Notes under the pieces: generated by a model | What the model was told of the DNA's origin: nothing | Seen by the model: only the letters and a program-made list of their open reading frames with translations | Databases searched by the model: none | Shown here: one piece after another, positions 61,163 through 64,000 of the stretch | How positions within the stretch are numbered: position 1 is the stretch's first letter | Layout: every line of letters starts with the position of its first letter | Translations under genes and position numbers: made by a program | Assembly: GCF_040581485.1 (NCBI RefSeq) | Contig: NC_090132.1 | Span: forward strand, 9,249,001-9,313,000 | Length of the DNA stretch: 64,000 nucleotides | From: Linepithema humile | Lineage: Eukaryota > Arthropoda > Insecta > Hymenoptera > Formicidae | Reading direction: 5' to 3'

Positions 61163-62329
61163 ACCGCGGTTTCCTGCTCTGATGAGTACATTTTACCTCC
61201 AAGAGTACACCTCGTCTTTTTGCGATAATAATTTAAAACAAGTGTGGCAGAAAGTTTGACTTTTTAGCACATCATTTGTGTGTTCGGTTTTTGCAACAAA
61301 ATATTAAAACTTTTTGTCACTGTAAAATTTTTGTAAATGTAAATAAATTATTTGAATATGTTTATATTAAAGAATTGATTTTTGATAGTTGACACAGATA
61401 GGATTGAATACATTTGCGATTGTTCATACAAAACAAAAAAAAAAAATAAAAAAAAAAGATCCAATCAAGGGAAGTGCAACTGCAGTTTTGTAGTGCGCTT
61501 CGTTACGTCAATGGAAAACGTTTCTATCCGATAAAATTGCATTGTTATCGATTATACTTTTGGTGTTTTTGTTTAGCATATTTGAAGAAATATCTCGACG
61601 TATTAATTTTACCTTCGACAGATTAAACCGCAATAACAGCGCAGCGCGTTATTTATTCCTTGGAAAAAATTCCTTGGAAAAGGTTTCGTAGATTAATTCC
61701 GATTTCGCGCGAAGCGTAAAATTAGATTAAAATTTCGCCTTTCTGTTATTCCACTATTGAAAATAAGCGATGCGTGATCAATTCCGATTTATATTACAGC
61801 AATATCGTGATAGGTATTTCTGCGCTATAATTGATGTCACATGCGGGATTAGGCAATAACAGTAGAATGCGTTTTCGTAGCAAGAGAAAGAGGCGGAAAC
61901 AGTACGGGATGTTGATATATTATTTCGTCGCCGATCGAAACGGTCAATCGGAATTTCCCGGCGGGAACTATTGCATTGCTACGCGCAGTGATATTAAGCT
62001 CAAGAATTTCCAAACAGCGTTTCTACATAAAAGTCCATAGAGAGAAAGACATTGTACAGTACGGACCTCTGATATCAAAGGCAAGGAGATAAAAGCCGTC
62101 CTCTTCCTCGACGGAGTGGAGATTGGCACTCGTGATTGGTACACGCGTGCTTGATTTTCGCTTGTTCTTTGAGCAGCCGCGTCAGTCGTCGCTTCGGGTC
62201 ACCTTGCCGTCGTGAAACGGGAATCATACCCGAGACTGCCGGGAAATTGCCCGACTTCCCTTCGAAATTTTCGGCCCGCTACGATACGCCGAGCGTGAGA
62301 TTTCATCGCGAGAGGAAAAAGAAATGCGG

Positions 62330-62330
<1 letters not shown>

Positions 62331-62361
<31 letters not shown>
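62331..62361. repeat. (GA)n microsatellite
   Basis: GA tract of about 30 bp; accounts for Arg-Glu and Ser-Leu repeats in chance frames on both strands. Confidence 0.93.
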
Positions 62362-62362
<1 letters not shown>

Positions 62363-64000
62363 CGCGAAAGAGGCAGATACGAGCGTCGGCAGCGACGACG
62401 AAACCTCGAACATTTTTCCGAGGTCCCAGGGGTGGCCCGGCCATCGTATATAATTCACGAAAATACTTGGTCCTGGTGTACCGCGGCGGCGGGGAACGCC
62501 ACCATCGATAAAATTGCTCTGTCTCTCTACGGGGAACGCGGCCAAAACGGCTGCCGGACGGATAGCTTCAACCCTACATCCGCGCGCACGTGGATCGGGC
62601 TCGCGGATACGTCCGATCCATTATCCGACGGTGCCCCGCATCCGTGCGGGCTCCGGATGATCGATCTTACTATCGTATCTCGGTAGGCAAACAAGGCGCG
62701 CCTCTATCGATTACGCCGCGGGATGAAATGGTGCGAGTCATGCGAAATAATGACATAAAGCCGATCGCTTTAAATTCAATGATTTCATTTACGCCGCCGT
62801 TTGTCAGACATTTGCGGCGGTTTCTTTGAGTTATTATTCGAGCACGAAAAAAACATAATTGTGTTATGTGCGGAGATATCAATTTTTTTTCTAATTCACT
62901 ATGTTGTGCAATAACTTTCAGAGTGGATATCTGTAGAGATATCGATTCGGAAATTGACAATTTTATTTTATATAACTTTTATACATATGTATTATTGCTT
63001 TCGTCTTCTTATATTGTAAAAATATAATATTATTTTGCAAAATTGAATATTAAAACTGCAATGATATAAATATTGATATAAAAAAATTTATGTAGCTGAA
63101 ATGTTTAGTTTTGATTGTATATTTGGCTATGTGTATGTAATGTATTTCTGTATGATATGGATTTGATATTTTATCGATATGTGGCATATGAATGTAATAT
63201 GAGCAATACGTGAAATAATAATGTTTTAAAAAATATCTCTAATGTTTTAAAAATATCTCTCTAAAACGATTTTCCAGGCTCATTTGTACACATGTGATGC
63301 TTTCATATTGAAAAAATGATATTAATGTCTTCTTATATATATAAATATATATGTATATATACATGCGCAGACATATAGCTAAATGGTTATAACTATTATC
63401 GAAGAGTAGATTTGGGCAAGCGGGGTGCGGTCACGTGAACCAGATAGCGGTTCACGAGTCATTGAACATGGAACCATTGAGCGAGAAACGCTGATGCATA
63501 ATCTACGGTATTACTCGAACTCACATGTGTCGATTGCCAACGATGCCAGTGGCAGTCATCTAAAAGAGAAGTCAAATGCGTCTGTGACGATTGAATTTCT
63601 TAATACAAAAATTCCAATGAAATCAAGGAAATATAAAACGCAATTCAATTTGTGCCCGTCAGCGAGCTCGTTTTATAACTCCGGTTTTACAACTTTTACC
63701 ACACACACATTTCCTACGTCTTGTTATCTTTTATTTACTGAATATCTTATATTTTATTTATATAATTGCACATGATGCAACATACTCTCTCGCGGCCAAC
63801 TTTATAGAATAGCAGCGTATTTCACTTCGCACCGGTCGAGATGTCATTTTCTGAACAGTGTTACGTTTTTATGTGGAGCAAAGCTGATATTTATGGTCAT
63901 CATTTTATTTGCGCAGAAATCAGGTCGCGTAATCCTTCATCATAAGTCAAAAAGTTTTAATTACGAAACAGATAATGATGACAAATGATGTGTGATACGT

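Larger units (their letters stand above)
54465..64000. other. No gene recognised
   Basis: CpG-rich DNA at 54500-56000, 58600-60900 and 62100-62800, with AT-rich sequence between. Overlapping frames at 59805-60350 (-) and 60061-60594 (+) are mutually exclusive and have no domain. The frame at 63425-63775 (+) runs through AT-rich sequence and is not recognised. Short repeats are listed separately. Confidence 0.5.

Noticed and set aside
60303..62730. Shared heptapeptide ITPRDEM at 60323-60303 (-) and 62710-62730 (+), differing only at third positions (18 of 21 bases identical)
   Set aside because: A match of this length is expected by chance many times among all positions and strands of a 64-kb window, and similarity does not extend convincingly on either side.

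Overview
The window looks like nuclear DNA of an insect, most likely a hymenopteran and plausibly an ant. The evidence is indirect. There is alternating AT-rich and strongly CpG-rich DNA, abundant (GA)n, (CA)n, (TA)n and (GCC)n microsatellites, small hairpin-type DNA transposons, and two adjacent two-exon genes for small secreted proteins that resemble the insect MBF2 / 'probable salivary secreted peptide' family. Nothing suggests bacterial, organellar or viral DNA. The window is gene-poor: most open frames are chance frames in CpG-rich or microsatellite DNA, and I do not call them genes.

Layout. Positions 1-4000 are AT-rich and hold a roughly 1.2-kb non-autonomous element with 20-bp terminal inverted repeats (309-1515), a 284-bp foldback (3498-3781) and a 32-bp perfect-arm hairpin (3930-3961). 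Positions 4000-15364 show no recognisable gene. Positions 15365-19950 form the informative block, a tandem duplication with both genes on the minus strand. The right copy (19510 to 18594) is intact and encodes 198 residues: signal peptide, acidic Ser/Asn/Asp repeat, MBF2-like core, and nine Thr/Pro pentapeptides. The left copy (16999 to 16351) keeps the signal peptide, the same phase-0 intron and the start of exon 2, then shifts frame, so it is probably a decaying copy. A 385-bp near-perfect hairpin MITE sits in the 3' flank of the left copy.

Positions 19951-64000 have no exon I can defend. They include a GC/CpG-rich stretch (about 31.8-37.6 kb) with GA tracts and GGC repeats, a CpG-poor patch (44.5-45.0 kb), and a diverged direct repeat about 640 bp apart (53.75 and 54.38 kb). 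Long introns of an unseen gene or a regulatory domain would both fit, and sequence alone does not decide.

The most interesting signal is the duplicated secreted-protein locus. One copy gained two separate 15-bp minisatellites that lengthen both ends of the mature protein in frame, while its sister lost its frame and carries a hairpin transposon beside it.
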